Source of the DNA: Alphaproteobacteria bacterium
GTDB taxonomy: Bacteria > Pseudomonadota > Alphaproteobacteria > SHVP01
Assembly: GCA_009694165.1 (NCBI GenBank)
Contig: SHVP01000021.1
Location: 1-30,166 of the forward strand
Direction: 5' to 3'
Length of the DNA stretch: 30,166 nucleotides
Shown: piece after piece, positions 1 to 8,483 of the stretch
Position numbering within the stretch: the first letter of the stretch is position 1
How the letters are laid out: every line of letters starts with the position of its first letter
Program-made: the position numbers and the translations under genes
Notes under the pieces: generated by a model
The model's input: the letters and a program-made list of their open reading frames with translations, nothing else
Database searches by the model: none
What the model was told of the DNA's origin: nothing

Positions 1-185
1 CGGCCGTGGCTGCGTCCGCCGCGCTTGGGCGCGGGACCGGCGACGCCGCGTTCTACCGCGCGAAGATCGCCACCGCACGATTTTTTGCCGAGCAGCTGCT
101 GCCGCCCGCCGCGGCCTTGCTCGGCCCGATCACGCGGGGTGCCGCTGCGCTCTACGCGATCGAGCCCGATTTGATGCGGGCATAG
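1..185 (+). CDS. acyl-CoA dehydrogenase, C-terminal end only (partial)
   Basis: The frame is open from base 3 and ends at TAG 183-185, giving about 60 C-terminal residues. They contain FYRAKIATARFFAEQLLP, typical of the C-terminal helical domain (acetyl-CoA dehydrogenase-like C-terminal domain) of the larger, roughly 590-residue acyl-CoA dehydrogenases. These FAD enzymes introduce a trans-2,3 double bond into acyl-CoA and pass electrons to ETF. The start, FAD site and catalytic base lie outside the window, so substrate range cannot be judged. It is followed 69 nt later by a crotonase and then an acyl-CoA ligase on the same strand, which fits a beta-oxidation-type cluster. A short GC hairpin (about 189-204, without a T run) follows the stop. 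Confidence 0.8.
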   Translation, partial: AVAASAALGRGTGDAAFYRAKIATARFFAEQLLPPAAALLGPITRGAAALYAIEPDLMRA

Positions 186-254
186 ACTGCGGGCTTCGCC
201 CTGCCCTGACGAAGGGAGAGGCTCCCCAATGGCGTCAGGCTGCCAAGGCGTGTC

Positions 255-1052
255 ATGACCGCTCCCGTTACCCTCGACGTCAAGAACGCGACCGGCTGGA
301 TCACCTTGAATCGGCCGCAGGTGCTGAACGCGCTCAACGAGGAGTTGGCGGAGGCGCTGATCGACGTGAGCGGCCGCGTCGAGCGCGATCCCGCTATTCG
401 TTGCGTCGTCGTGCAGGGGGCCGGCGATCACTTCTGCGCCGGCGGCGACATCACGATGTTTCGTGCCCTGGCTGGGCTTAGCGGCGACGAACGCTATCGC
501 AAAGAACGGCGCCTGCTGCAGGTCATTCACATCGCCATCCTCAGCTTGGCGCAGATGCCCAAGCCCGTTATCGCCAAGGTGCAGGGCGCCGCGGCGGGGA
601 TCGGCCTGTCGCTCGTCTTGCTGTCGGATCTGGCCGTCGCCGCGGACGACGCCAAGTTCACGCTCGCCTACAACCAGATCGGCCTGTCGCCTGACGGTTC
701 GTCGAGCTTCTTTCTCCCGCGCATCGTCGGGCTGAAGAAGGCGATGGAGATCGCCTTCCTCGGCGAGCGCCTCGATGCGCCGACCGCGCAGTCCCTCGGG
801 ATCGTCAATCGCGTCGTCTCGCGCGCGGACCTCGACCGAACGGTGGCCGACCTCGCCGGCCGCTTGGCCTCGGGCGCCACCCAGGCCTTTGCCCGCACCA
901 AGCAGTTGATGCAGCGGTCAGCCTATTCGACCTTCGCCGACCAGCTGTCGGCCGAGGTCGAACACTTCGCCGAGTCGGCGGCCACCGCTGACTTCGTCGA
1001 GGGTGTCACTGCCTTCCTGGAAAAGCGTCCGGCCAAATTCCAGGGTCGTTAA
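255..1052 (+). CDS. enoyl-CoA hydratase/isomerase (crotonase) family protein, PaaG-like
   Basis: A 265-residue protein of normal crotonase length. The oxyanion-hole segments are visible: FCAGGDI at about 60-66 and GAAAGIG at about 111-117. By alignment from memory with rat crotonase, the two catalytic glutamates (E144, E164) correspond to Ser119 and Asn140 here. An Asp is present at 147 in SPDGSSSFFLPR, the position used by isomerases such as PaaG and by related dehalogenases. I therefore infer a double-bond isomerase or another crotonase reaction rather than simple hydration. The ATG at 255 has a weak AAGG 6 nt upstream. It sits between an acyl-CoA dehydrogenase and an acyl-CoA ligase, consistent with fatty or aromatic acyl-CoA degradation. 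Family assignment is firm; the exact reaction is not. Confidence 0.9.
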   Translation: MTAPVTLDVKNATGWITLNRPQVLNALNEELAEALIDVSGRVERDPAIRCVVVQGAGDHFCAGGDITMFRALAGLSGDERYRKERRLLQVIHIAILSLAQMPKPVIAKVQGAAAGIGLSLVLLSDLAVAADDAKFTLAYNQIGLSPDGSSSFFLPRIVGLKKAMEIAFLGERLDAPTAQSLGIVNRVVSRADLDRTVADLAGRLASGATQAFARTKQLMQRSAYSTFADQLSAEVEHFAESAATADFVEGVTAFLEKRPAKFQGR

Positions 1053-1070
1053 GAGGCCAGGGGGCCGCAT

Positions 1071-1094
1071 CCCGCGGGCCGCATTGGCCGCGGG
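1071..1094 (+). promoter_or_regulatory. GC-rich inverted repeat between crotonase and ligase genes
   Basis: CCCGCGG (1071-1077) can pair with CCGCGGG (1088-1094) around a 10-nt loop. No T run follows, so it is not a classical intrinsic terminator. It may be an intercistronic RNA structure or chance in GC-rich DNA. Confidence 0.3.
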
Positions 1095-1135
1095 CCCTGA
1101 ATGGCGCTAGCATGCCGCCAAGGGGAGAGTTGACG

Positions 1136-2824
1136 ATGTTGTGGAGTAAACACTACCCGGCGGCGGTCGATTGGAACGCGAAGATTCCGCTCAAGCCGCT
1201 CTACGCCTTGTTTGACGACGCAGTCCATCGCTTCCGCGATCGGCCGTGCGTCGATTTCCTCGGCCGTAAATACACCTACGGCAAAATCGGGCGGATGATC
1301 GACCATGCCGCGGCGGGCCTGCAACAGCTCGGCGTCGGCAAGGGGATCCATGTCGGCCTGTTTCTGCCCAATTGCCCGCAATACATTGTCAGCTACTTTG
1401 CCATCCTCAAGGCCGGCGGCACGGTGGTGAACTTCAGCCCGCTCTATTCCGAGCCGGAGCTGCTGGCGCAGATCGAGGACTCCCATTCCGACTACATGGT
1501 GACGCTCAATCTGAAGGCGCTCTACCCGAAGATGGAGTCGATGCTGGCCAAGAGCCGGCTTAAGAAACTGATCGTCGGCACGATGCCGGAGGTGTTGCCG
1601 TTTCCGAAGAACGTTCTGTTCCCCTTGGTCAAGGCCAAGGACGTCGCCAAAGTGCCGAACGACGCCGAACACTTGTCGTTCAGCGAATTGATGAACAACG
1701 ACGGGCGGTTTTTCCCTGCCAACATCGACCCCGCCGAGGATATCGCGGTGTTGCAATACACCGGCGGCACCACCGGCGTCTCCAAGGGAGCGATGCTGAC
1801 CCATCGCAACGTCTATGCCAACACGGTGCAGGCGGCGATGTGGTTCACCGGCGCCGAGCCCGGGCGCGAACGCATGATGGGCGTTCTGCCGTTCTTTCAC
1901 GTCTTCGCCATGACCGTGGTGATGAACTACAGCATCCATATGGGTGCCGAGATCATCATGCATCCGCGTTTCGACTTGGTGCCCGTGCTCAAGGACATCG
2001 ACAAGAAACGGCCGACGATGGTGCCGGGGGTGCCGACCATGTACACCGCCATCATCAATTACAAGGACCTCGACAAGTACGACCTCACCTGCATCAAGGC
2101 GTGCATTTCCGGCGGCGCGCCGTTGCCGCTCGAGATCAAGCAGCGCTTCGAAGGCCTGACCGGCTGCAAGCTGGTCGAGGGTTACGGTCTCACCGAGGCC
2201 TCGCCGGTGGTGTGCTGCAATCCGCTCGAGGGCGTTAATAAGGAAAATTCGATCGGCCTGCCGCTGCCTGGCACCACCATCATCATTACCGATCGCGACG
2301 ATCCGCACCGCATCCTGCCCCAGGGCGAGGTGGGCGAGATCTGCATCGAAGGCCCGCAGGTCATGAAGGGGTATTGGCGGCGGCCGGAGGAAACCCGCAA
2401 GGTACTGATCGATGGCCAGCTTCACACCGGCGACGTCGGCTATCTCGATCCGGACGGCTATACCTTCATCATCGACCGCATCAAGGATTTGATCCTGGTC
2501 AGCGGCTTTAATGTGTTTCCGCGCACCGTCGAAGAAGGCATCTATCAACATCCGGCCGTCGAGGAGGCCACGGTGATTGGCATTCCCGACGACTACACCG
2601 GCCAGGCGGTGAAGGCCTTCGTCAAGCTCAAGTCCGGGAACCATCTGACCCCCGACGAACTGACGGCCTTCCTGCGCGAACGCATCGGCCGGCATGAGGT
2701 GCCCAAGCACATCGAATTTCGTCGGGAGTTGCCCAAAACCCTGGTCGGCAAACTGTCGAAGAAGGAACTGGTGGCCGAGGAAAAGGCCAAATACGAGCGC
2801 GGCAAGAGCCAAGCCGCGCAGTAG
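1136..2824 (+). CDS. fadD: long-chain fatty-acid--CoA ligase (FadD type)
   Basis: ATP-dependent acyl-CoA synthetase of the ANL superfamily; it forms acyl-AMP and then acyl-CoA. Using the ATG at 1136 (562 residues), the phosphate-binding motif YTGGTTGVSKG is at about 208-218, YGLTEASP at about 350-357, the TGD motif at about 431-433, the hinge region DRIKDLILVSGFNVFPR at about 447, and the catalytic lysine of the GKLSKKEL tail near 539. The frame opens at ATG 1112, but AGGGGAG at 1121-1127 is an ideal ribosome-binding site 8 nt before ATG 1136 and would lie inside the longer version, so 1136 is preferred. With the upstream dehydrogenase and crotonase it would activate the acids that these enzymes oxidise. 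Chain-length preference cannot be read from sequence. Confidence 0.94.
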   Translation: MLWSKHYPAAVDWNAKIPLKPLYALFDDAVHRFRDRPCVDFLGRKYTYGKIGRMIDHAAAGLQQLGVGKGIHVGLFLPNCPQYIVSYFAILKAGGTVVNFSPLYSEPELLAQIEDSHSDYMVTLNLKALYPKMESMLAKSRLKKLIVGTMPEVLPFPKNVLFPLVKAKDVAKVPNDAEHLSFSELMNNDGRFFPANIDPAEDIAVLQYTGGTTGVSKGAMLTHRNVYANTVQAAMWFTGAEPGRERMMGVLPFFHVFAMTVVMNYSIHMGAEIIMHPRFDLVPVLKDIDKKRPTMVPGVPTMYTAIINYKDLDKYDLTCIKACISGGAPLPLEIKQRFEGLTGCKLVEGYGLTEASPVVCCNPLEGVNKENSIGLPLPGTTIIITDRDDPHRILPQGEVGEICIEGPQVMKGYWRRPEETRKVLIDGQLHTGDVGYLDPDGYTFIIDRIKDLILVSGFNVFPRTVEEGIYQHPAVEEATVIGIPDDYTGQAVKAFVKLKSGNHLTPDELTAFLRERIGRHEVPKHIEFRRELPKTLVGKLSKKELVAEEKAKYERGKSQAAQ

Positions 2825-2854
2825 CTGCGTGGCATCAGGCAGGCCGTCGGCCGT

Positions 2855-5800
2855 CTATTCGGCGGCGTGCGCCGGAGCGGTCGCTTTTGGTTTGTGCTCG
2901 TCTTCGAGGGCGCTCAAGCGTTTGGCCACGTAGCCCATGGGCTTGGTGAAGCGGGCGAGCATCAGGTAGAGGACCGGCACCACGAACAGGCTCAGCAAGG
3001 TGGCGAAGCCGACGCCGCCGATTACCGCCGTTCCAAGCGCCTGGCGCGCTTCCGAGCCCGCCCCCGAACCAAACGCCAACGGCGCCGCGGCACCGGCTGT
3101 CGCGATCGAGGTCATGAGGATGGGCCGCAGGCGGATGGTCGCCGCTTCCAGCACGGCGTCGCGAATCGAATTGCCGGCGTCGCGCAGCTGGTTGGCGAAC
3201 TCGACGATCAGGATGGCGTTTTTCGCCGTCAGGCCGATCAGCATGATGATGCCGATCTGGCTGTAGATGTTGAGCGACTGGCCGGCCAAACGCAGCGTGA
3301 TCAGCGCACCGGTGATGGCGAGCGGCACCGATAACATGATGATGAACGGGTGCACGAAACTCTCGAACTGGGCGGCGAGGGCCAGGAAAGCGATCACCAG
3401 CGCCAGCGCAAACGTGAAATAGAGGGCGCCGCTCGATTCCTTGAACTCGCGGGTCTGGCCGCCGAAGGTGACCCGCGCCGCCGGCGGCAGTTCTTCGCCG
3501 GCGATACGCTCCAGATACGTGACGGCGTCGGCTAGCGTGAAATTCGGGCCGAGCGACGCCGAGACGGTGATGGCGCGCAACCGGTCTTCGCGCTTCAGTT
3601 CCTTGGCCGCGGCCCGTTGTTTCGTCTTCACCAGGCTCGACAGCGGGATCAGTTGGCCGCGGGCCGATCGAATGTAGATACTGGAGAGATCGCCCGGGCT
3701 GGAGCGTTCGTCGAGCTTACCCTGCAGCACCACGTTATAGCGTTTGCCGTCGCGATCGAACGTGGTCGAGAACGACGAGCCGAGGAACGTCTCCAACGTG
3801 CGCCCGATGTCGTCGATCGATACGCCGAGGTCGGCGGCGCGGTTGCGCTCGATCTCGATCCTCAGTTCCGGCTGGTTCTCGCGGTAATCGGAGGCCAGAT
3901 CGACGAGTCCGGGGTTCTCCTCCGCCCGGGCGATGATGCGGTCGCGCCATTCGACCAGCGTTTCATAGTTGGGGCCGCCGATGATCAGCTGGATGGGCGC
4001 ACCGAAGCGGTTGCGGCCCAGGGTGGCCGGATTGACGGCGAAGGCTCTTACGCCCGGAATGCCGGCGATCTGCGGGAAGATCTCGCGCACGATGTCCTGC
4101 TGGGTGCGCGTCCGCTCCTCCCATGGCGCCAGTTGCACCAGCGAAAATGCCTGGTTGACCGGACCTGGCCGCCCGAACGAGGGAGCGATCTGCGACACGA
4201 TGGACAGCGCCTCGCCCTTGTTGACGAGCGGCATCAGGCGCTGCTCGACCAGGCTGACGTTGCGGCGGGTGAAGTTGATGCTGGCGCCGTCCGGCGCCGA
4301 TACCGACACGAAGAACGTACCGCGGTCTTCGACTGGGGCGAAGTCCTGCGGAATCGACTGAAAGAGCTGGACGGCAGCGGCCGAGAAAGCGACGGCGATA
4401 GCGATCATGACGACCGGCATCCGCAGTGTTCGGTCGATCGCCCAGTGATAGCCGCGATGAAGCGCCTTGAAGCCGTGCTCGCTCATGCGGAACAGCCAGC
4501 CTTCGTCTTTCGGCGGGCGCAACCAGATCGAACACAGCATCGGCGTCAGCGTGAGGGCGACAAAGGCCGAGAACATCACTGACGCGGCGACGGTAATGCC
4601 GAACTCGCTGAACAACCGGCCGGTATTGCCGGCCATGAACGAGATGGGCACGAAGACCGAGATCAGCACGACGGTCGTGGCGATGACCGCGAACGCGATC
4701 TGGCGAGTGCCGAGCAGGGCCGCCAGCAAGGGCGGTTCACCTTCCTCGATGCGGCGATGAACGTTCTCCAGCACCACAATAGCGTCGTCGACGACGAGGC
4801 CGATAGAGATGACCAGGGCCAACAGGGTGAGGATGTTGATCGAGTAGCCGAGGGCGGCGAGAACGATGAAGGTAGCCGTGACCGAAACCGGAATGGCGAT
4901 CGCCGGAATGGCGGTGGCGCGTAGATTGCGCAAGAAGACAAAGTTGATCGCGATCACCAAGCCCAGCGAAATGCTGAGCGCGACGTAGACCTCTTCGATG
5001 GCGCGCTGGATGAACAGCGACTGGTCGTAGGAACGGTTGACGGTTACGCCGGGGGGCAGGGTGGGCGTGATCTCGGCGACCGCTTTCTTGACGCCATTCG
5101 CCACGTCGAGTGTGTTGGCCCGTGACTGCTTGACGATGCCGATGCCGACCGAGGTCTTGCCGTTGACGCGATATTCGGTGCGGTCATTTTCCGGCGCCAA
5201 CTGCACCTCGGCGACTTCGCCCAGGCGTATGAAGAAACCGCCGCGTTCGGCGATGACGATGTTGCGGAATTGGTCTTCCGAGGACAGCGTCGATTCGGTG
5301 CGTACGGACAGCTCGCGCTGGGGTGCTTCGATGCGGCCCGAGGGCAGCGCGATGTTCTGCTTCTTGATCGCCTGATCGACGTCGGCGACGGTCAGGGCGC
5401 GGGAGGCGAGGGCTCGCTTGTCGAGCCATATCCGCATGGCGTAGTCCTTACCGCCGCCGATAAGGATCTGGGCCACGCCGGGCACCGTCGACAGCCGGTC
5501 GGAGACGTAGCGCTGGGCATAGTCGGTCAACTCCATGATCGACTGTCGATCGCTGGTCAAGGTTACCCACATGATCGCCTGGGCATCGGATTCGGTCTTC
5601 GCCACGCGCGGGGTGTCGACCGAACGCGGCAGCAAGCGGACCGAGCGGGCGACCCGGTCGCGCACGTCGTTGGTCGCGCTTTCGATGTCGCGCGAGAGGT
5701 CGAATTCGATGGTGATGGCGGCCGAATCTTCCCGGCTCGACGAGATGATGCGGGTAATGCCTTCGATGCCGGCAATAGCGTCTTCCAGCACTTGGGTCAG

Positions 5801-5986
5801 TTCGCTCTCGATGATTTCGGCGGACGCGCCCAGGTAGACGGCGCTGACCGACACGATCGGTGGATCGATATTGGGTAGCTCGCGAACGGTCAGGCGAAAA
5901 AAGGCGAAAACGCCGAACAGGATTAGGACGGCGCTCACCACCGTGGCAAAGACCGGCCGTTTGATCGAAAGGTCGGAAATGACCAT
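2855..5986 (-). CDS. RND efflux transporter permease, HAE1 family (AcrB-like)
   Basis: A 1043-residue inner-membrane pump of full family length. It starts with the usual SIKRPVFATVVS amphipathic segment and first membrane helix, followed by a large periplasmic loop. A central membrane block includes GLVVDDAIVVLEN, whose Asp400/Asp401 match the proton-relay pair D407/D408 of AcrB. A second periplasmic loop follows, then a last membrane block with AKNAILIVEFANQLRD, whose Lys922 matches AcrB K940. All proton-relay residues I can check are present, so it is predicted active. It starts 11 nt after the adaptor gene and is surely co-transcribed with it. No TolC-type outer-membrane gene is in the window, so it may borrow one. 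Substrates are unknown; HAE1 pumps export hydrophobic or amphiphilic compounds. Confidence 0.95.
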   Translation of the reverse strand: MVISDLSIKRPVFATVVSAVLILFGVFAFFRLTVRELPNIDPPIVSVSAVYLGASAEIIESELTQVLEDAIAGIEGITRIISSSREDSAAITIEFDLSRDIESATNDVRDRVARSVRLLPRSVDTPRVAKTESDAQAIMWVTLTSDRQSIMELTDYAQRYVSDRLSTVPGVAQILIGGGKDYAMRIWLDKRALASRALTVADVDQAIKKQNIALPSGRIEAPQRELSVRTESTLSSEDQFRNIVIAERGGFFIRLGEVAEVQLAPENDRTEYRVNGKTSVGIGIVKQSRANTLDVANGVKKAVAEITPTLPPGVTVNRSYDQSLFIQRAIEEVYVALSISLGLVIAINFVFLRNLRATAIPAIAIPVSVTATFIVLAALGYSINILTLLALVISIGLVVDDAIVVLENVHRRIEEGEPPLLAALLGTRQIAFAVIATTVVLISVFVPISFMAGNTGRLFSEFGITVAASVMFSAFVALTLTPMLCSIWLRPPKDEGWLFRMSEHGFKALHRGYHWAIDRTLRMPVVMIAIAVAFSAAAVQLFQSIPQDFAPVEDRGTFFVSVSAPDGASINFTRRNVSLVEQRLMPLVNKGEALSIVSQIAPSFGRPGPVNQAFSLVQLAPWEERTRTQQDIVREIFPQIAGIPGVRAFAVNPATLGRNRFGAPIQLIIGGPNYETLVEWRDRIIARAEENPGLVDLASDYRENQPELRIEIERNRAADLGVSIDDIGRTLETFLGSSFSTTFDRDGKRYNVVLQGKLDERSSPGDLSSIYIRSARGQLIPLSSLVKTKQRAAAKELKREDRLRAITVSASLGPNFTLADAVTYLERIAGEELPPAARVTFGGQTREFKESSGALYFTFALALVIAFLALAAQFESFVHPFIIMLSVPLAITGALITLRLAGQSLNIYSQIGIIMLIGLTAKNAILIVEFANQLRDAGNSIRDAVLEAATIRLRPILMTSIATAGAAAPLAFGSGAGSEARQALGTAVIGGVGFATLLSLFVVPVLYLMLARFTKPMGYVAKRLSALEDEHKPKATAPAHAAE

Positions 5987-5997
5987 CGGGTCGGTCC

Positions 5998-7104
5998 CTA
6001 GCTGGTTGGGCGGGCGGGAGGGCCCTGGCCCGGGGCACCGGCGGGCGGTGTACCGCCCGGGCGGACCGGAACGCCATCGCGGATCTTGAGGACGCCACCG
6101 ACGATGACCGTCGTGCCGGCGGGCAATCCGCTGCGAATCTCGATCTTGCCGCCCGCTTGCTGGCCGATGGCGATCGGCATCTCCTTGGCCTTGCCGTCGA
6201 CGACCGTGTAGACGATGTGGCGCTCGCCGGCGGAGACGACCGCTTCTTCCGGCACCAGCACGGCGTTGTCGCGGGTCTCGACGATCAGGCTCGCCGTCAT
6301 AAACATGCCCGGCTTCAGCGCGTCGTCGCGGTTGGGCAGGTCGGCGCGGAGCTCGACCGAACGGGTGGCCGGGTCGACGCGGGTGCCGATCGTGGTCACG
6401 GTGCCGGGGAACGTCCGTCCCGGATAGGCCGGGGTGCGCGCCTCAAGTTTGGTGCCGACCTTGATCGCGCGTAGCGCCGATTCCGGCACGCGAAAATCTA
6501 CTTTCATGCTCGTCGTATCGTCGAGCGTGGCGATTTCGACGCCGGGCGTCACCATAGCGCCGACGCTGACGCGGCGCAGGCCGACCTTGCCCTCAAATGG
6601 CGCGCGAATAGAATAGTCCGCCAGCCTCGCTTCATCGGCCATGATCCGCGCATTGGAGGCGCTCAGTTGGGCCTCGAGGTCGTCCACCTTCGCCTGGGCG
6701 ACACTGCGCATCTGCAGCAGGCGCTGGGCCCGCTCGAGCTGACGTATGGTGTTTTCGCGCAGTGCCCGGTTCTCTTGTAGCTTGGCTTCCAATTCGTTGG
6801 AGTCGAGCTCCACCACCACCTGCCCGGCCTTGACGCGCTGGCCTTCGGTGAACGTAAACCGGCGAATAAGACCGCCCACCTTGGGCGTCAGGGTAACCGC
6901 TTCGTTGGCCCGCGCCGACCCGACGGCTTCGACGATATCGCTGATCGTCCCCACCTCGCTGCGCACGACCTCGACGACGACGGCCCGAGCCTGGGGTGCC
7001 GCGCGCTGGGGCGCCGACTCGCTTTTCTGCTGCGTGTAGTACCAAGCCCCGGCGCCACCGGCGGCAAGCACAACCACTACCAACGCCTGGGTGACAATAC
7101 GCAC
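5998..7104 (-). CDS. efflux RND transporter periplasmic adaptor subunit (membrane fusion protein)
   Basis: A 368-residue adaptor. Residues 1-25 form a signal or membrane anchor (VTQALVVVVLAAGGAGAW). A split lipoyl domain follows, with VEAVGSARANEAVTLTPKV and FTEGQRVKAGQVVVELDS on one side and YSIRAPFEGKVGLRRVSVG on the other, separated by an alpha-helical hairpin (about 105-165) rich in Gln, Arg and Leu. Beta-barrel and membrane-proximal domains come next, then a Pro/Gly-rich tail. There is no lipobox Cys, so it is probably anchored by the N-terminal helix. It would bridge the downstream pump to an outer-membrane channel. An AGAAAGGG element about 11 nt before the ATG is the likely ribosome-binding site. 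The start region faces the HDAC-like gene across a shared divergent region of about 116 nt. Confidence 0.94.
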   Translation of the reverse strand: MRIVTQALVVVVLAAGGAGAWYYTQQKSESAPQRAAPQARAVVVEVVRSEVGTISDIVEAVGSARANEAVTLTPKVGGLIRRFTFTEGQRVKAGQVVVELDSNELEAKLQENRALRENTIRQLERAQRLLQMRSVAQAKVDDLEAQLSASNARIMADEARLADYSIRAPFEGKVGLRRVSVGAMVTPGVEIATLDDTTSMKVDFRVPESALRAIKVGTKLEARTPAYPGRTFPGTVTTIGTRVDPATRSVELRADLPNRDDALKPGMFMTASLIVETRDNAVLVPEEAVVSAGERHIVYTVVDGKAKEMPIAIGQQAGGKIEIRSGLPAGTTVIVGGVLKIRDGVPVRPGGTPPAGAPGQGPPARPTS

Positions 7105-7147
7105 AACTACCCTTTCTGCTGACGGTTGACCGCACCGGCGACCGGCG

Positions 7148-7178
7148 GGCTAGCTATGCTAGAATCCCCCCGCTAGCC
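7148..7178. promoter_or_regulatory. operator-like inverted repeat spanning an extended -10 promoter element
   Basis: GGCTAGC (7148-7154) and GCTAGCC (7172-7178) are perfect inverted arms 17 nt apart. Between them, on the + strand, TGCTAGAAT (7157-7165) reads as an extended -10 (TGn plus TAGAAT, 5 of 6 to consensus). No good -35 is present at 16-18 nt, as is common for extended -10 promoters. The site lies in the divergent region between the efflux operon and the deacetylase-xseB-ispA-dxs run. A dimeric regulator bound to both arms would cover the -10. The promoter and operator roles are inferred. Confidence 0.35.
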
Positions 7179-7220
7179 GCGGAACTTCACTCACCTCACG
7201 TATTGGCGAGACCACCGCCC

Positions 7221-8153
7221 ATGGCGACCATGCTTGTACACCACAACGCCTGCCTGGCCCATGATCCGGGAGCCTACCACCCGGAGTCGCCCAAGCGGTA
7301 TCAGGCGGTTATGACGGCGCTGTCGGCCAAGGCCTTCGACCCGCTGGTCCGGCGGGAGGCGCCTGCCGCCGACCGCGACGTTCTAGCCCTCGTCCATCCA
7401 GCGCGCTTCATCGATCAGGTTCTGGCGGCGGTACCAAAAAAAGGAGCCGTCGCCTTGGACGCGGACACCGTGCTGTCACCGGGGTCGGGGGAAGCGGCGC
7501 TCCGCGCTGCTGGCGCGGTGGTGGCGGCGGTCGATGCGGTCATGGCGGGCGAGGCGACCAACGCTTTTTGCGCCGTGCGCCCGCCGGGCCACCATGCCGA
7601 GCCTACCCGCGCCATGGGCTTCTGCCTGTTTAACAGTGTCGCCGTAGGCGCCCGGGCGGTGCGCGCCCGCCACCGGTTGACACGGGTGGCGGTGGTCGAT
7701 TTCGACGTTCATCATGGCAACGGCACCCAGGCGGTGGCGTGGGACGACGAGCACTTCTTTTACGCATCGACCCACCAGTTTCCGCTTTACCCCGGCACCG
7801 GCAGCCGTGAAGAGCGCGGCGTCGCCGACAACATCGTCAACGTGCCGCTCCGGCCCGGCAGCGGGTCGCGCGAGTTTCGTTCGCGCGTCAGCGGCGAACT
7901 TCTGCCGGCGCTCGAGCGTTTCGCGCCAGAGTTCCTCTTCATCTCGGCCGGTTTTGATGCCCACCGCGAGGATCCGCTGGCGCACCTTCAACTCGAGGAC
8001 GGCGACTACGCCTGGATCACGACCGAGCTCGCCAAGGTCGCGCGTCAGTGCTGCGCCGGACGCATCGTCGCCGCCCTCGAAGGTGGCTATAACCTGGATG
8101 CGCTCGGTCGCAGCGTCGCCGCCCATGTTGAGGCGTTGATGGCGGCGACGTAG
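7221..8153 (+). CDS. histone deacetylase family protein (class II HDAC / acetylpolyamine amidohydrolase-like)
   Basis: A zinc-dependent deacetylase of about 310 residues. Visible motifs: RPPGHHA at about 120-126 (His124/His125 general base pair), VDFDVHHGNGTQ at about 159-170 (Asp162 and His164 zinc ligands), SAGFDAHREDPLA with Asp246 as third ligand, and LEGGYNL with the transition-state Tyr290. All active-site residues are present. Substrates of bacterial members include acetylated polyamines and proteins; this one cannot be assigned. The open frame begins at TTG 7203; ATG 7221 (or 7230) is preferred because the family N-terminus begins close to the LVHHNACLAHD segment. It heads the run into xseB, ispA and dxs. 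An A7 run at 7436-7442 inside the gene does not disturb the frame. Confidence 0.92.
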   Translation: MATMLVHHNACLAHDPGAYHPESPKRYQAVMTALSAKAFDPLVRREAPAADRDVLALVHPARFIDQVLAAVPKKGAVALDADTVLSPGSGEAALRAAGAVVAAVDAVMAGEATNAFCAVRPPGHHAEPTRAMGFCLFNSVAVGARAVRARHRLTRVAVVDFDVHHGNGTQAVAWDDEHFFYASTHQFPLYPGTGSREERGVADNIVNVPLRPGSGSREFRSRVSGELLPALERFAPEFLFISAGFDAHREDPLAHLQLEDGDYAWITTELAKVARQCCAGRIVAALEGGYNLDALGRSVAAHVEALMAAT

Positions 8154-8213
8154 GTTTCTTGCCGCACCCCGGGGCCGTTCCTAAGATCGGCGCCCCGCAA
8201 GATGGAGGAAAGC

Positions 8214-8483
8214 ATGGTCGGCGCCCCGGCTACCAAAGACAGTGAGCTGCCGCCGGACATCCGGAAAATGAGTTTCGAGCAGGCGTTGTCCTCCCTCGAA
8301 GAGATCGTCCAAAAGCTCGAGGCGGGCGACGTATCCCTCGAAGATTCGATCGCCATTTATGTGCGCGGCACGCAACTGCGTCGATACTGCGAAGAAAAAC
8401 TTCGCGCGGCCCATGAAAAGATCGACAAGATCGTGCCGGGCGCGGATGGCAATGTCGGCACCGAAGCCGTCGAGATCGAATGA
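8214..8483 (+). CDS. xseB: exodeoxyribonuclease VII small subunit
   Basis: An 89-residue protein with the family core FEQALSSLEEIVQKLEAGDVSLEDSIAIYVRGTQLRRYCEEKL. It forms the helical small subunit that binds XseA in exonuclease VII, which degrades single-stranded DNA to oligonucleotides in the cytoplasm. GGAGGA at 8204-8209 is a strong ribosome-binding site for ATG 8214; an in-frame ATG at 8202 would contain that site and is rejected. The stop overlaps the ispA start (ATGA, 8480-8483), indicating translational coupling. XseA is not in the window. Confidence 0.95.
   Translation: MVGAPATKDSELPPDIRKMSFEQALSSLEEIVQKLEAGDVSLEDSIAIYVRGTQLRRYCEEKLRAAHEKIDKIVPGADGNVGTEAVEIE

Noticed and set aside
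1049..2812. Long open frame antisense to the FadD gene (587 codons)
   Set aside because: Composition is typical of high-GC shadow frames (His/Arg/Asp/Ala-rich, no domain), while the opposite strand encodes a complete ligase.
7434..7443. A7 run (CCA AAA AAA GGA) in the HDAC-like gene as a programmed frameshift site
   Set aside because: It fits the A-AAA-AAA slippery form, but the zero frame is complete with all catalytic residues, and a -1 product would lose the active site.
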